From the NCBI GenBank assembly GCA_012960035.1, contig DUBZ01000013.1, forward strand, positions 1 to 64,000: a stretch of DNA of 64,000 nt. Direction: 5' to 3'. Made by a program: the position numbers and the translations under genes. Source of the stretch: Myxococcales bacterium. Its GTDB lineage: Bacteria > Myxococcota_A > UBA9160 > UBA4427. A model generated the notes under the pieces. The model was not told the DNA's origin, did not search any database, and saw nothing but the letters and a program-made list of their open reading frames with translations. This document shows positions 37,753 to 49,446 of the stretch, in pieces (positions within the stretch are counted from its first letter, which is position 1; each line of letters starts with the position of its first letter).

Positions 37753-37847
37753 ACTCCGCGCGATCGCTCGGCCCAATCTCCCGGGGCCGCAACGGCAGCC
37801 GCGATCTGTATTTGATACCGTGCATCCCCTTCGGCGAAGGGTGTGAG

Positions 37848-38597
37848 ATGGAACGCGATCGGATCAGGCAACTTCTCGAAAAAGTGAAAGACGGCGACGT
37901 CGACATCGACGGTGCGATGAAGTCGCTGTCGAGCCTGCCGTTTATCGACACGCCGAACGCTCGGGTCGATACCCAGCGTTCGTTGCGGATGGGGATCCCC
38001 GAAGTTGTGTACGGACCGGGCAAGACGCCGGGACAAATCGTCGAAGTCGTCACAGCGCTTCGCGAAGCTGAACAAAGCGTGCTCGTAACAAGGGTCGAAC
38101 CGTCCGCAGCACAAGATGTTTTACAGGCGTTTCCAGCTGGCGAGTACGACGAAGTCGCACGCACGCTCTGGTTCGGCCCTGCCGAAGTCCCTGTGATTGG
38201 AAAGGGCACGATCATGATCGTGTGCGCAGGGACGAGTGACCTGCCCGTCGCCGCTGAAGCATCGGCGGTTGCTCGCCGCTTCGGCAATAAGGTCGAGATG
38301 CTGATCGACGTGGGTGTTGCGGGTATTCATCGCTTGCTTGCGTCCCACGACGTTTTGCAGAACGCGCGGGTCTTGATTGTCATCGCCGGAATGGAAGGCG
38401 CGCTGCCGTCCGTCGTGGGAGGGCTTGTCGACAAGCCCGTCATCGCCGTGCCGACGAGCGTGGGGTACGGCGCCTCATTCGGAGGTGTCACTGCGTTGCT
38501 CGGCATGTTGACCAGTTGCGCGTCCAATGTGACGGTGGTCAATATTGATAACGGGTATGGCGCCGCGTATGTCGCGACGCTCATCAACCGGCTCTAA
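37848..38597 (+). CDS. larB: Nickel-pincer cofactor biosynthesis protein LarB
   Basis: A 249-residue LarB. The N-terminal part has the family segment NARVDTQRSLRMGIPEVVYG, and the C-terminal part is a PurE-like domain (VCAGTSDLPVAAEA, VIAGMEGALPSVVGGL, VPTSVGYGASFGG). LarB carboxylates and hydrolyses nicotinic acid adenine dinucleotide at the start of nickel-pincer nucleotide synthesis. ATG 37848 was chosen over an earlier frame extension. larC follows after 10 bases; larA and larE are not in the window. Confidence 0.93.
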   Translation: MERDRIRQLLEKVKDGDVDIDGAMKSLSSLPFIDTPNARVDTQRSLRMGIPEVVYGPGKTPGQIVEVVTALREAEQSVLVTRVEPSAAQDVLQAFPAGEYDEVARTLWFGPAEVPVIGKGTIMIVCAGTSDLPVAAEASAVARRFGNKVEMLIDVGVAGIHRLLASHDVLQNARVLIVIAGMEGALPSVVGGLVDKPVIAVPTSVGYGASFGGVTALLGMLTSCASNVTVVNIDNGYGAAYVATLINRL

Positions 38598-38607
38598 GGC
38601 TGTATCC

Positions 38608-39987
38608 GTGACCGCAAGGCCAAAGTCTCCGCGCAAGGCAAGACGAACGTCCGCCCCTAGAACGATTGCGGCTGGGCGGGTTCTTCATCTTGATTGTTTC
38701 TCCGGTATTTCGGGGAACATGTTTCTCGGCGCGCTGCTCGACCTCGGGCTTTCACGCAAAGAACTCGACGCAGAACTTGCGGGCCTTGGCGTCGACTACA
38801 AACTGAAGGTGTCGAAGGTCGCGCGAGGTGCGATTGCCGCGAAGTATGTGGACGTGTTGATGCCCGGCGCAAAGCGAGCGTCGAAAAAGGCACCTGCGAA
38901 AAAGAAGAAGGCCGCGAGTAGGGCGCACACTGACCACCATCCGCACACGCGCGATGATCACACCCACGTCCATCCCCATCCCCACACGCATCCCCATGCG
39001 CACCCCCACGCCCAGCACAGCCACGGCAAGAGCTACAAACAGGTACGCGCGATCGTCGAAAAGGCGAAGCTGGCGGCAGCCGTTCGAGAGCGCGCGCTTG
39101 CGATCTTTGAAGGGCTCGCCGTTGCAGAAGGCAAGGTTCACGGTGTCGCCCCAGACGATGTCCACTTTCATGAAGTCGGCGCCATCGACGCGATCATCGA
39201 CGTCACCGGGGCGGCGGTTGGCCTGCACCTGCTCGGGGTGGAACGCGTGACATCGTCGCCGGTTGCACTCGGACACGGCACGGTGCAAACCGAACACGGA
39301 CTTCTCCCGCTCCCGGCGCCTGCCACGATGGAACTTCTGCGCGGGATGCCCACGGTCCCGGCCCACGTCGCCTGGGAAACTGTGACGCCGACTGGCGCGG
39401 CAATCCTTCGCAACATCGTCGACGAATTTTCGCCGCTTCCCGCGATGACGATCGACAAGATCGGCCATGGCGCAGGCAACGACCGCGCAGGCGAGATGCC
39501 CAACATTTTGCGCGCGGTGCTGGGTTCCACCGGGCAAACGTCGTCAGATCGGATTAGCTGCCTCGAATGCAATCTTGACGACTTCAACCCCGAACACTTC
39601 GACTACCTGATGGAGCGTTTGTTCGACGAGGGTGCCCTCGACGTTTCCTTGCAAAATATCCAGATGAAGAAGAACCGCCCTGGCTTCCTGGTGCGGGTCC
39701 TTGCACGCCCTGACCAACGGGTGCGCTTGTCTCAAGTGTTGATGAGCGAGTCGACAACGCTGGGGGTGCGAACAACCGATTGGGAGCGAGTGGTTCTGCC
39801 GCGGACCCGCCGCAAGGTTGCGACGGACTACGGCCGCATCGCGGTGAAGGTCACGGAGACTCCCGACGGTCGGCTCGACTATTCTGCGGAATACGACGAT
39901 TGCAAGCGAGCCGCGCGCAAGCACAAGGTTGCGTTGCGCGATGTGGTACGGGCTGCAGAACGGGCTGCCGAGAAGAACGCCGGTTAA
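38608..39987 (+). CDS. larC: Nickel-pincer cofactor insertase LarC with His-rich insert
   Basis: A 459-residue LarC in one uninterrupted frame. The N-terminal part shows HLDCFSGISGNMFLGALLDLGL, the central part DVHFHEVGAIDAIIDVTGAA and the C-terminal part NPEHFDYLMERLFDEGALDV and NRPGFLVRVLA. It inserts nickel into the pincer nucleotide using CTP. Residues 107-139 contain 15 His in 33 positions, a likely nickel store. A basic N-terminal extension of about 20 residues precedes the domain. Start GTG 38608 has TAAGG upstream. Confidence 0.93.
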   Translation: MTARPKSPRKARRTSAPRTIAAGRVLHLDCFSGISGNMFLGALLDLGLSRKELDAELAGLGVDYKLKVSKVARGAIAAKYVDVLMPGAKRASKKAPAKKKKAASRAHTDHHPHTRDDHTHVHPHPHTHPHAHPHAQHSHGKSYKQVRAIVEKAKLAAAVRERALAIFEGLAVAEGKVHGVAPDDVHFHEVGAIDAIIDVTGAAVGLHLLGVERVTSSPVALGHGTVQTEHGLLPLPAPATMELLRGMPTVPAHVAWETVTPTGAAILRNIVDEFSPLPAMTIDKIGHGAGNDRAGEMPNILRAVLGSTGQTSSDRISCLECNLDDFNPEHFDYLMERLFDEGALDVSLQNIQMKKNRPGFLVRVLARPDQRVRLSQVLMSESTTLGVRTTDWERVVLPRTRRKVATDYGRIAVKVTETPDGRLDYSAEYDDCKRAARKHKVALRDVVRAAERAAEKNAG

Positions 39988-40019
39988 GCGCGGTGGTACT
40001 CGGTCACCCCGAAGTGGTG

Positions 40020-40060
40020 AAAAAAAGAAAGCGGCCCCGAAGCGAAAGCTTCGAGGCCGC
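40020..40060 (-). terminator. Intrinsic terminator of groES-groEL
   Basis: The hairpin GCGGCC(C)CGAAGC, loop GAAA, GCTTCG(A)GGCCGC spans 40031-40060. On the minus strand it is followed by a T-tract (TTTCTTTTTTT). It lies 45 bases beyond the groEL stop. Confidence 0.9.
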
Positions 40061-40104
40061 AAAACTTGCCACAAGTTCCGTTCAGAACGGAACGAGCAAC
40101 GGAC

Positions 40105-41748
<1,644 letters not shown>

Positions 41749-41819
41749 GATTCAATTTTCTCCTACTAGTCGTTTTTTCCGACCGGCTCTCAAAAGAAAG
41801 CCGTCGCAAAATCGACGAG

Positions 41820-42107
41820 TTATTCCATGATTCCGAGGACGTCGTCTTCGCGGATGATCAGGTGCTCTCCACCGTCGACGGCGACTTCCGTCCCGCCGTA
41901 CTTGCCGAACAGAACCACGTCACCCTTCTTTACGTCCAGGGGGCGTACCGTGCCGTCTTCGGCGATGCGACCGTTGCCTACTGCAACGACCTTGCCTTCC
42001 TGAGGCTTCTCTTTGGCGCTGTCGGGAATGATGATCCCGCCTTTCGTCTGTTCTTCCTCGTCGATGCGCTTGACGAGAATGCGATCTTGGAGTGGACGAA
42101 TTTTCAT
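41820..42107 (-). CDS. groS: Co-chaperonin GroES
   Basis: A 95-residue Hsp10. [13 protein letters not shown] is the N-terminal strand, the mobile loop is [20 protein letters not shown] and the roof region follows ([20 protein letters not shown]). AAGGA precedes ATG 42107 by 9 bases. First gene of groES-groEL. Confidence 0.97.
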   Translation of the reverse strand: MKIRPLQDRILVKRIDEEEQTKGGIIIPDSAKEKPQEGKVVAVGNGRIAEDGTVRPLDVKKGDVVLFGKYGGTEVAVDGGEHLIIREDDVLGIME

Positions 42108-42289
42108 GAGTCCGAATTCCTTCTCTCTGCTTCTAAAGTCCCGTCCACATCACCAACCTGGGAAACATGAAGAGTGGGACTGGGGATGATCTTGAGGTGC
42201 CCGCCACGGAGGGTTCGTGCTTGTGATGCCCCTCGCCGATTCAGCGCCGGGCCGGGTGGCCTGGCTCGAATTGATGGCGGGTTGGGTCT

Positions 42290-42316
42290 TTGGCAGTCGA
42301 ACCACTCGACTGCCAA
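42290..42316. repeat. Perfect 11-bp inverted repeat
   Basis: TTGGCAGTCGA, spacer ACCAC, TCGACTGCCAA. It lies about 180 bases upstream of groES on the minus strand and just before the decayed gene on the plus strand. No T-tract follows on either side. It could be an operator or a hairpin remnant. Confidence 0.6.
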
Positions 42317-42358
42317 GTGGCGCGCCAACGTATGCCCTCACGCGGCAGCGTCAAGTCG

Positions 42359-43062
42359 ATGTCGCGAAGAATTTTTGAGATGTCGAGATTTTGGGACCGA
42401 CACGTCGCTTCGACCCTTCAGCCGCCACCCCAGATTTACCGAGGGTTCGAAGAGAGCGGGACGTACGCTCACGGGGCCACGTACTATGAAAGCCTCGAAA
42501 TATCAAACACTTAGCGACGAAAAAACGATGATCCCGCCCGCGCGATCACCCGGGTCGGTCGCATTGTCTGCGAACGTTATGGCATGGGGCTCGACGTAGA
42601 CGATCACGACTATTTCGTCTCGCCTGTTCTCTCTCGCTCACTTCTTCCCGAACCTTTTCGCGCACTGGCGTTCTCGCGATCGAAGAAGAGGACGAACTCA
42701 AGCTCGGCGTGAATCTCGACCCTGACAATCAGGCGAACTCGTTCGCATAAGTAGAAGAAACGAGTCATCTCGTCTGGCAAGCCGCAAACGATCTACCCGT
42801 CTCGCAACTCGTCCTCGAGTTTCAGTCGGAAGTGGATCGATTCCTTTATTTCTCCCACGATTTCAGTTACTTGGGCTTCTCGCGCTCCGAAGCGGGTCGG
42901 ATCTACGACTGGGTGAATCGGCGCTACGAAGCCCGGTACGAGATCGCTGGGAGTCGCCTCATCGCTACTGCCACGGTCTTGTCCAGGCGTTCGGACCACG
43001 GGGTCACACCGCAGGGTTGGCACGTGAACTTCGTCGTTACTCCCGCTCGTCGTCCGCGATGA
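42359..43062 (+). pseudogene. Decayed gene of unrecognised family
   Basis: Protein-like sequence persists across breaks. From ATG 42359 one frame reads FWDRHVASTLQPPPQIYRGF, meets TAG 42512-42514, then continues in the same frame as PARAITRVGRIVCERYGMGL and DYFVSPVLSRSLLPEPF. Near 42655-42670 coding shifts to the +1 codon frame (GVLAIEEEDELKLGVNLDPD), meets TAA 42748-42750 and continues as VEETSHLVWQAANDLPVSQL, EFQSEVDRFLYFSHDF and DWVNRRYEARYEIAGS to TGA 43060. Two stops and one frameshift indicate a pseudogene. The family is not recognised. Confidence 0.55.
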
Positions 43063-43180
43063 AACTCGCAAGTTGAACCGCGAGCGCCCGTACTTCCTCA
43101 ACTTTTTCTAGTCGACCCTTGACTTTCGCCACATTTTCGTGAACTCTGCGCCCGAAACTAACACGAAGGTGGCGTATCCG

Positions 43181-43789
43181 ATGGCACTCACTCGGCGACA
43201 GCGAGAGATCTTTGACTTCATTTCGGCCTTTGTCGAAGAGCAGGGGTACTCCCCCAGTCTCGAGGAGATCGCGACCCAGTTCGGTCTGTCCTCCGTGGCC
43301 ACGGTTCATCGCCACGTCCAGCACCTCGTCGAAAAAGGTCTGCTCCGCAAAGCCTGGAACCGGTCGCGCTCCCTAGAACCCGTTCCGCAAGAAGAAGATG
43401 AACCGGGCCTCACCATGCTCCCCCTCGTCGGCACGGTTGCCGCGGGTGCCCCGATCGAAGCCATCGAAGTCCACGAGCGCATTGCCGTCCCAGCCGACAT
43501 GGCTGGCCGCCCAGGCGAGTGCTTCGTCCTCCGCGTTCGCGGCGACTCCATGATCGAGGACCAGATCTGCAACGGCGACCTCGTCGTCATCGAAAAACGA
43601 GATCAGGCGCGCAATGGCCAAACCGTCGTCGCCCTCATAGACGGCTCCGACGCCACCCTAAAGCGCTTCTACCAAAACGGCAGCCAAGTCAAACTCGTCC
43701 CCGCCAACCACACGATGGACCCCATCGAAGTCAACGCCGAACAAGTCACCATCCGAGGCATCGTCCGCGGCTTGATGCGGTCGTTCTGA
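43181..43789 (+). CDS. lexA: SOS repressor LexA
   Basis: A 202-residue LexA. The winged-helix domain reads LTRRQREIFDFI, GYSPSLEEIATQFGLSS and TVHRHVQHLVEKGLL. The autocleavage site is Ala88-Gly89 (GTVAAGAP), with catalytic Ser123 (GDSMIEDQ) and Lys161. It represses DNA-repair genes and cleaves itself with RecA. ATG 43181 was chosen, with GAAGGTGG upstream. I could not define a LexA box upstream, so autoregulation is not shown. Confidence 0.95.
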   Translation: MALTRRQREIFDFISAFVEEQGYSPSLEEIATQFGLSSVATVHRHVQHLVEKGLLRKAWNRSRSLEPVPQEEDEPGLTMLPLVGTVAAGAPIEAIEVHERIAVPADMAGRPGECFVLRVRGDSMIEDQICNGDLVVIEKRDQARNGQTVVALIDGSDATLKRFYQNGSQVKLVPANHTMDPIEVNAEQVTIRGIVRGLMRSF

Positions 43790-44110
43790 TTCCTTGAGCG
43801 CCTCCGCTGCGCTCCGGCTTTCCTAGTGTCACGTCTTTAAGGTGGATGGATTGGGCATGTGCGCCCGAATTGCGAGGGCGCCTGCCTGACCCCCTAGACG
43901 CGCCACGCCGAGACTCCGCCTTGCAACTCACCTTCTCCGCCAAAGAATTTCGAAGCCACTCTTCTTCCCGCTTGCCCGTATTTGACTCATTGGACGCGTC
44001 GGACGCGCGAACAGACCCTCTCTCGGCACTGGCCGCGGCATGCCGATTCGACGCACCCCAGTACGCTACTGTGACGCCGTTTTCCCCGAACACCTAGAGG
44101 ACACACCCCC
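43790..44110. other. Intergenic region, no gene seen
   Basis: 321 bases between lexA and the first pterin gene. A weak GAGCGC/GCGCTC hairpin follows lexA at once. Short frames exist on both strands (for example 43846-44097), but they lack a ribosome site or a recognisable domain. A GAGGA near the end belongs to the next gene. Confidence 0.5.
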
Positions 44111-44509
44111 GTGGTCCGCGTCACAAAAGCGATAGAATTCTCCGCATCTCTGCGTTACCAAAACGGCCGCCTAACCGACGCCGAAAACGCCGAGCTGTTT
44201 GGACTCGCCGCCCACCAACACGGCCACAACTACCGCCTCGAAGTCACCGTGAAAGGCGACCCCGATCCGCGGACCGGCATGGTGATGAACCTCGTCAACC
44301 TCAAGGCCATTCTCGAACGCGAGGTGATGTCGCGCTTCGACCACAAAGACTTGAACCGCGATACCGACTTTTTCAAGGAAGCGCCGCCGACGCCGGAAAA
44401 TCTTGCGTCCGTCATCCACGAAGTTCTTGTGGCGGCACTTCCCGACGGCATGTTCGATCGGCTGCGACTTTTTCAGGACGCCGACCTCTACGTCGACGTG
44501 GTGGGCTAG
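44111..44509 (+). CDS. PTPS/QueD-family paralogue lacking zinc-site His and catalytic Cys
   Basis: A 132-residue T-fold protein related to 6-pyruvoyl-tetrahydropterin synthase. HGHNYRLEV and DPRTGMVMNLVNLK are clear. Compared with rat PTPS, the first zinc His is Leu14 (FSASLRY), the catalytic Cys is Ala33 and the pterin-anchoring Glu is Gln122. The other two zinc His (37, 39) and the Asp77-His78 pair (FDHKDLN) are kept. Alone it should be inactive. It is followed by a second paralogue with the opposite pattern. Start GTG 44111 with GAGGA upstream. Confidence 0.85.
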   Translation: MVRVTKAIEFSASLRYQNGRLTDAENAELFGLAAHQHGHNYRLEVTVKGDPDPRTGMVMNLVNLKAILEREVMSRFDHKDLNRDTDFFKEAPPTPENLASVIHEVLVAALPDGMFDRLRLFQDADLYVDVVG

Positions 44510-44515
44510 GTCGTG

Positions 44516-44932
44516 ATGCTTGAAGTGACTCACCGATACAAACTCCCAGCCGCGCACGTGCTCGCGAACCCGCGTCTTTCTGACGCCGAGAACACCGAAA
44601 TTTTCGGCAAGTGTTCGAACGAAAACGGCCACGGCCATAACTACGAGTTTGAAGTGACGATCGCCGGGCCGGTGGATTTGAAAACGGGCCAGATCCTATC
44701 GAGTGATCGTCTCGACGAAATTTTTGGCGAATCGATCGCCGAGCGCTATTCGCACCGTCTCTTGAATGAATGCGAAGCCTTTGATGCGCTCGTTCCCACA
44801 ACAGAAAACTTCGCTCAAATTGTTTACCAAGATCTCGCGCCCGCCCTCGCGCGTGAGGGTTCGGTCCGGCTCGTCCGGGTTCGTCTCACCGAAACCCCGC
44901 GCAATTTTTTTGAATATGGAGACCCCAGATGA
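44516..44932 (+). CDS. PTPS/QueD-family paralogue lacking the triad Asp
   Basis: A 138-residue PTPS family protein. It keeps the three zinc His (His14 in AAHVL, His39 and His41 in NGHGHNY), the catalytic Cys33 (GKCSN) and the pterin Glu126 (RLTETPRN). The triad Asp is Ser79 (RYSHRLLN), although His80 remains. The C-x5-HGH spacing is that of the biopterin-type enzyme rather than E. coli QueD. A GTG at 44513 is an alternative start. It lies 6 bases after the first paralogue and overlaps folE by 4 bases. Confidence 0.87.
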   Translation: MLEVTHRYKLPAAHVLANPRLSDAENTEIFGKCSNENGHGHNYEFEVTIAGPVDLKTGQILSSDRLDEIFGESIAERYSHRLLNECEAFDALVPTTENFAQIVYQDLAPALAREGSVRLVRVRLTETPRNFFEYGDPR

Positions 44933-45501
44933 GCGACCCGATCGAAAAATCGATCACTGAAATTCTGAACGAACTCGGCGAAGAGCCCGAGCGCGATGGA
45001 TTGTCGCGCACGCCTGCCCGCGTGGCGGCCGCCATGCGTTTCTTTACTAAGGGCTATCAGCAAGACCCGGCCGAAACGTTGAACAACGCTTTGTTCGATG
45101 TCGACTATGACGAGATGGTCGTAGTGAAGGACATCGACTTTTACAGCCTTTGCGAGCACCACATGGTTCCGTTCTTTGGACGCGCACACGTGGGGTACAT
45201 CCCAGACGGCAAGGTGGTCGGACTCTCGAAGATCCCGCGTCTCGTTGAGATGTTCGCGCGCAGGCTTCAGGTTCAAGAGCGCTTCACAATGCAGGTCGCG
45301 GGCATCATTGAAGAAGTCCTGAAGCCCAAGGGCGTCGCGGTCGTGGTTGAAGCCAAGCATCTCTGCATGGTGATGCGCGGTGTCGAAAAACAGAACTCTT
45401 CGGCGATCACGAGTTCGATGCGAGGTGTGTTTAACTCGGACTCGAAGACTCGCTCCGAGTTCATGGAACTGATCCGCCAACGTTCAGACTCGTTCGTTTA
45501 G
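44929..45501 (+). CDS. folE: GTP cyclohydrolase I FolE
   Basis: A 190-residue type-I GTP cyclohydrolase. The zinc ligands are in [19 protein letters not shown] and [28 protein letters not shown] and RGVEKQNSS follow as in the family. It makes dihydroneopterin triphosphate, the substrate of PTPS-type enzymes, so the overlap with the upstream PTPS paralogue (ATGA) indicates one pathway. Products may be tetrahydrobiopterin, queuosine precursor or folate. Confidence 0.95.
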   Translation: MSDPIEKSITEILNELGEEPERDGLSRTPARVAAAMRFFTKGYQQDPAETLNNALFDVDYDEMVVVKDIDFYSLCEHHMVPFFGRAHVGYIPDGKVVGLSKIPRLVEMFARRLQVQERFTMQVAGIIEEVLKPKGVAVVVEAKHLCMVMRGVEKQNSSAITSSMRGVFNSDSKTRSEFMELIRQRSDSFV

Positions 45502-45518
45502 GCCATGGGTTTCACGTC

Positions 45519-46235
45519 GTGAGCGAATCTGATTCTCTGCTCGAACAAATTCGGCTTGCGCGAGAAAAGTACGCCGAGGCGCCAGGCACCTGGCCGGCGA
45601 AGCGCGAACTCGCCGACGCCGTGCGTGAGCTGATGCACAACTTGGCTGCCACAGACGCGCCCGAAGAAGAGCTGCTTTCGATCGCCGAACAGGTGCGCGA
45701 AAGCGCTCGTCGTTTCGCGGTGCAGCCGGTGATGGACAACCCGCCGGGTGTTGCAGAAATGTCGCTCGCTGCGGGCATGGAGGTCTTTCGCGACCGCAGT
45801 CCGGTGGTCGGCATGGCGAACCCGCTCGCTCCGCCCGCTGAACTGGTGGTCGATCTCGACGAGAAGACCGTCACTGGCGACGTTTTTTTTGGAGCGGCCT
45901 ATCAAGGTGCACCGGGTTGCGTCCACGGTGGCTTCGTTGCGGCGCTCTTCGACGAAGCCCTCGGCATGGCGACGATCTTTTCGGGTCAACCGGGCATGAC
46001 GGGTTGGATCAAAGTTTCGTATCGCAGCCCTACGCCCCTTGAAACGCCGCTGCGCATCTCGGCGCGCATGGACGATTTCACAGGTCGAAAGATCATGACA
46101 TCGGCCGAACTCATGGCCGGAGACACCCTTGTCGCCGAAGCCACGGGCCTGCTCATCACAATTCCAAACGAAAAATTTGCACAGCTGCGCAACGCAGCGG
46201 CTGAGCGAAAAGAGAAGTCCAAACGTCCGGCGTAA
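45519..46235 (+). CDS. PaaI-type hotdog thioesterase
   Basis: A 238-residue protein with an N-terminal helical extension of about 95 residues and a C-terminal hotdog domain. The domain shows PGCVHGGFVAALFDEALG, the central helix with the family's HGG motif, then GWIKVSYRSPTPLETPLRIS. It should hydrolyse acyl-CoA thioesters; substrate unknown. GTG 45519 starts 17 bases after folE, so it may be a passenger in that operon. Convergent with the PpiD-type gene. Confidence 0.8.
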   Translation: MSESDSLLEQIRLAREKYAEAPGTWPAKRELADAVRELMHNLAATDAPEEELLSIAEQVRESARRFAVQPVMDNPPGVAEMSLAAGMEVFRDRSPVVGMANPLAPPAELVVDLDEKTVTGDVFFGAAYQGAPGCVHGGFVAALFDEALGMATIFSGQPGMTGWIKVSYRSPTPLETPLRISARMDDFTGRKIMTSAELMAGDTLVAEATGLLITIPNEKFAQLRNAAAERKEKSKRPA

Positions 46236-46253
46236 GCCGGTGGTCAACGCTCC

Positions 46254-47771
46254 TTAGCGACCCACCACCACTGCAGCATTGACCTGCAAACGTCCCTGAC
46301 TCTCGAACGCTGCCCGGCGATCGTTAATCCAGGCTTCGAGGATCTGGTTTTGTCGCTGCGCGTCGAGGCTCTGCTTTGCTGAAGCCACCGCAGCATCGAG
46401 GGTGCTGGGGTCGGGCTCTTGGCGTTCGAGCAACTGGATCAAAACCTTTTGCGTTCCCACGTCGAACACGGTCGATGAACTCGGCGCGTCGGCGGTCAAC
46501 GTAAACGCTGTCGCGATGACCTCGGGAGAGGGCAGCGTCAAGCCGGGAACGAAGCCATCACGTCGTCGTGTAAAGAAGCTCGTGCGTTCGAGCGTCAGGC
46601 CGGCAGCGCGCGCGGCGTCTTCGAGGGACTGTCCTCCATCTACCGAAGTGGAAAGGTCGCTTGCAAGCTTCGCTGCAGCTTCGGCACTTGCTCCTTCAGC
46701 TGCGAGGACGAGGCCCGCTTCGTCGAAACTCTGCTTGCTCGCTTCGATCTTCGAGTCGACGCGAACGATGTGCAGACCTTCGGGACCCTCAATGATTTCG
46801 CTGTGGGTTCCGGCCACGAGGTCAAAGGCGGCAGCTTCAATCGCGGGTGCAACATCACCGCGCCCGATCGGCCCAAGATCGCCGCCATTCTCGCTGGAAC
46901 TCGTGTCGTCCGAAAGCTCTTCGGCGAGGAGGGCGAAGTCTTCACCTGCCTGGAGCCGTGCCAGTGCTTCGTCGGCCCGGGTGCGATTGGCGGTGGCGTC
47001 ACCGTCAGTTGCTCTGAACAGGATGTGGCGCAGCACGACCTGTTCAGGGGAATCGAAACGACTGGATTCAACGTCGTATGCGGCCTGCAGGGCTTCTCGA
47101 TTGGCTTCGAAGTAGGCCTTGGCGTCTTCGTCGCTAGGTCGCTTGTTTTCGGGAAGGTTTCCCGTATCGAGAGCGACGTACGCGATCTGGACTTCTTCGG
47201 CCTTGTATCGCGCCGACCTCAATGCTTCCTCGTCGCTCACGCGACTCTGGGTCATGATCAATTCGAACATTTTCTGCTGTAAAAGGTCGCGTTGCATGGT
47301 GCTGAGGTAATTCGCCTGGCTGCCGTACGTGTATCTCACGTTTGAATCGAAAGTTGCCTGGTCGAAACGCCCGTCTTCGTCGCGAAGGTTGGGGTTGTTT
47401 CGCAAGAGGTTCTTGACCTCTTCGGCACTGACGACAAGCCCCACCTCCTTGGCGGACTGGGCGAGCACGAGGGAATTGACCAAGGACTGAAGCGTCTGAG
47501 AGTCGAGGAAGGAAGCCAGCGCGTCCGGGTCGAACTGAGCGCCGAGGGCGGCCTGCATGCGTTGTTGTTGTTGTTCCCGCACCCTACGAAAGTCCGAAAC
47601 GAGAATGAGTTGGTCGTCGAGTGATGCGACCGTGTCATCCGACGCACCCGGCCCTGAGCCACCGCCGGGAACTTGTCCGTCGAGACCGAGGAAAAAGACG
47701 AAAACGATTCCGATGGCAAAAATGAAGATTGCGGTAAGCCATCTTGAGCTCTTGCGAAATTTATCGAGCAC
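46254..47771 (-). CDS. ppiD: PpiD/SurA-type periplasmic foldase
   Basis: A 505-residue membrane-anchored chaperone. One N-terminal membrane helix (AIFIFAIGIVFVFFLGL) is followed by a Gly-rich linker and a SurA-like chaperone domain. A parvulin rotamase domain starts EQVVLRHILFRATD and ends EGPEGLHIVRVDSK. A C-terminal chaperone segment follows. It helps newly exported proteins fold. GTG 47771 was chosen for AAGGAGGT immediately upstream; the frame continues upstream without homology. Confidence 0.88.
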   Translation of the reverse strand: MLDKFRKSSRWLTAIFIFAIGIVFVFFLGLDGQVPGGGSGPGASDDTVASLDDQLILVSDFRRVREQQQQRMQAALGAQFDPDALASFLDSQTLQSLVNSLVLAQSAKEVGLVVSAEEVKNLLRNNPNLRDEDGRFDQATFDSNVRYTYGSQANYLSTMQRDLLQQKMFELIMTQSRVSDEEALRSARYKAEEVQIAYVALDTGNLPENKRPSDEDAKAYFEANREALQAAYDVESSRFDSPEQVVLRHILFRATDGDATANRTRADEALARLQAGEDFALLAEELSDDTSSSENGGDLGPIGRGDVAPAIEAAAFDLVAGTHSEIIEGPEGLHIVRVDSKIEASKQSFDEAGLVLAAEGASAEAAAKLASDLSTSVDGGQSLEDAARAAGLTLERTSFFTRRRDGFVPGLTLPSPEVIATAFTLTADAPSSSTVFDVGTQKVLIQLLERQEPDPSTLDAAVASAKQSLDAQRQNQILEAWINDRRAAFESQGRLQVNAAVVVGR

Positions 47772-49364
<1,593 letters not shown>

Positions 49365-49446
49365 ACCGGGATTTCGCACGGCAGATCTCTGTAGCTGCCC
49401 GTGAAACCAGGGGTTTTTGCGTGATCGCCGGTCGCTGCGAGGGGCC

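Noticed and set aside
38926..39024. Short CA-rich repeats resembling a tandem array
   Set aside because: They are the codons of the His/Pro-rich insert in LarC, not a separate repeat element.
38752..39537. Long frame opposite larC
   Set aside because: Antisense shadow of LarC; its apparent repeats mirror the His-rich codons.
43846..44097. 83-codon frame between lexA and the pterin genes
   Set aside because: No ribosome site, no similarity recognised and a competing frame on the other strand of similar length.
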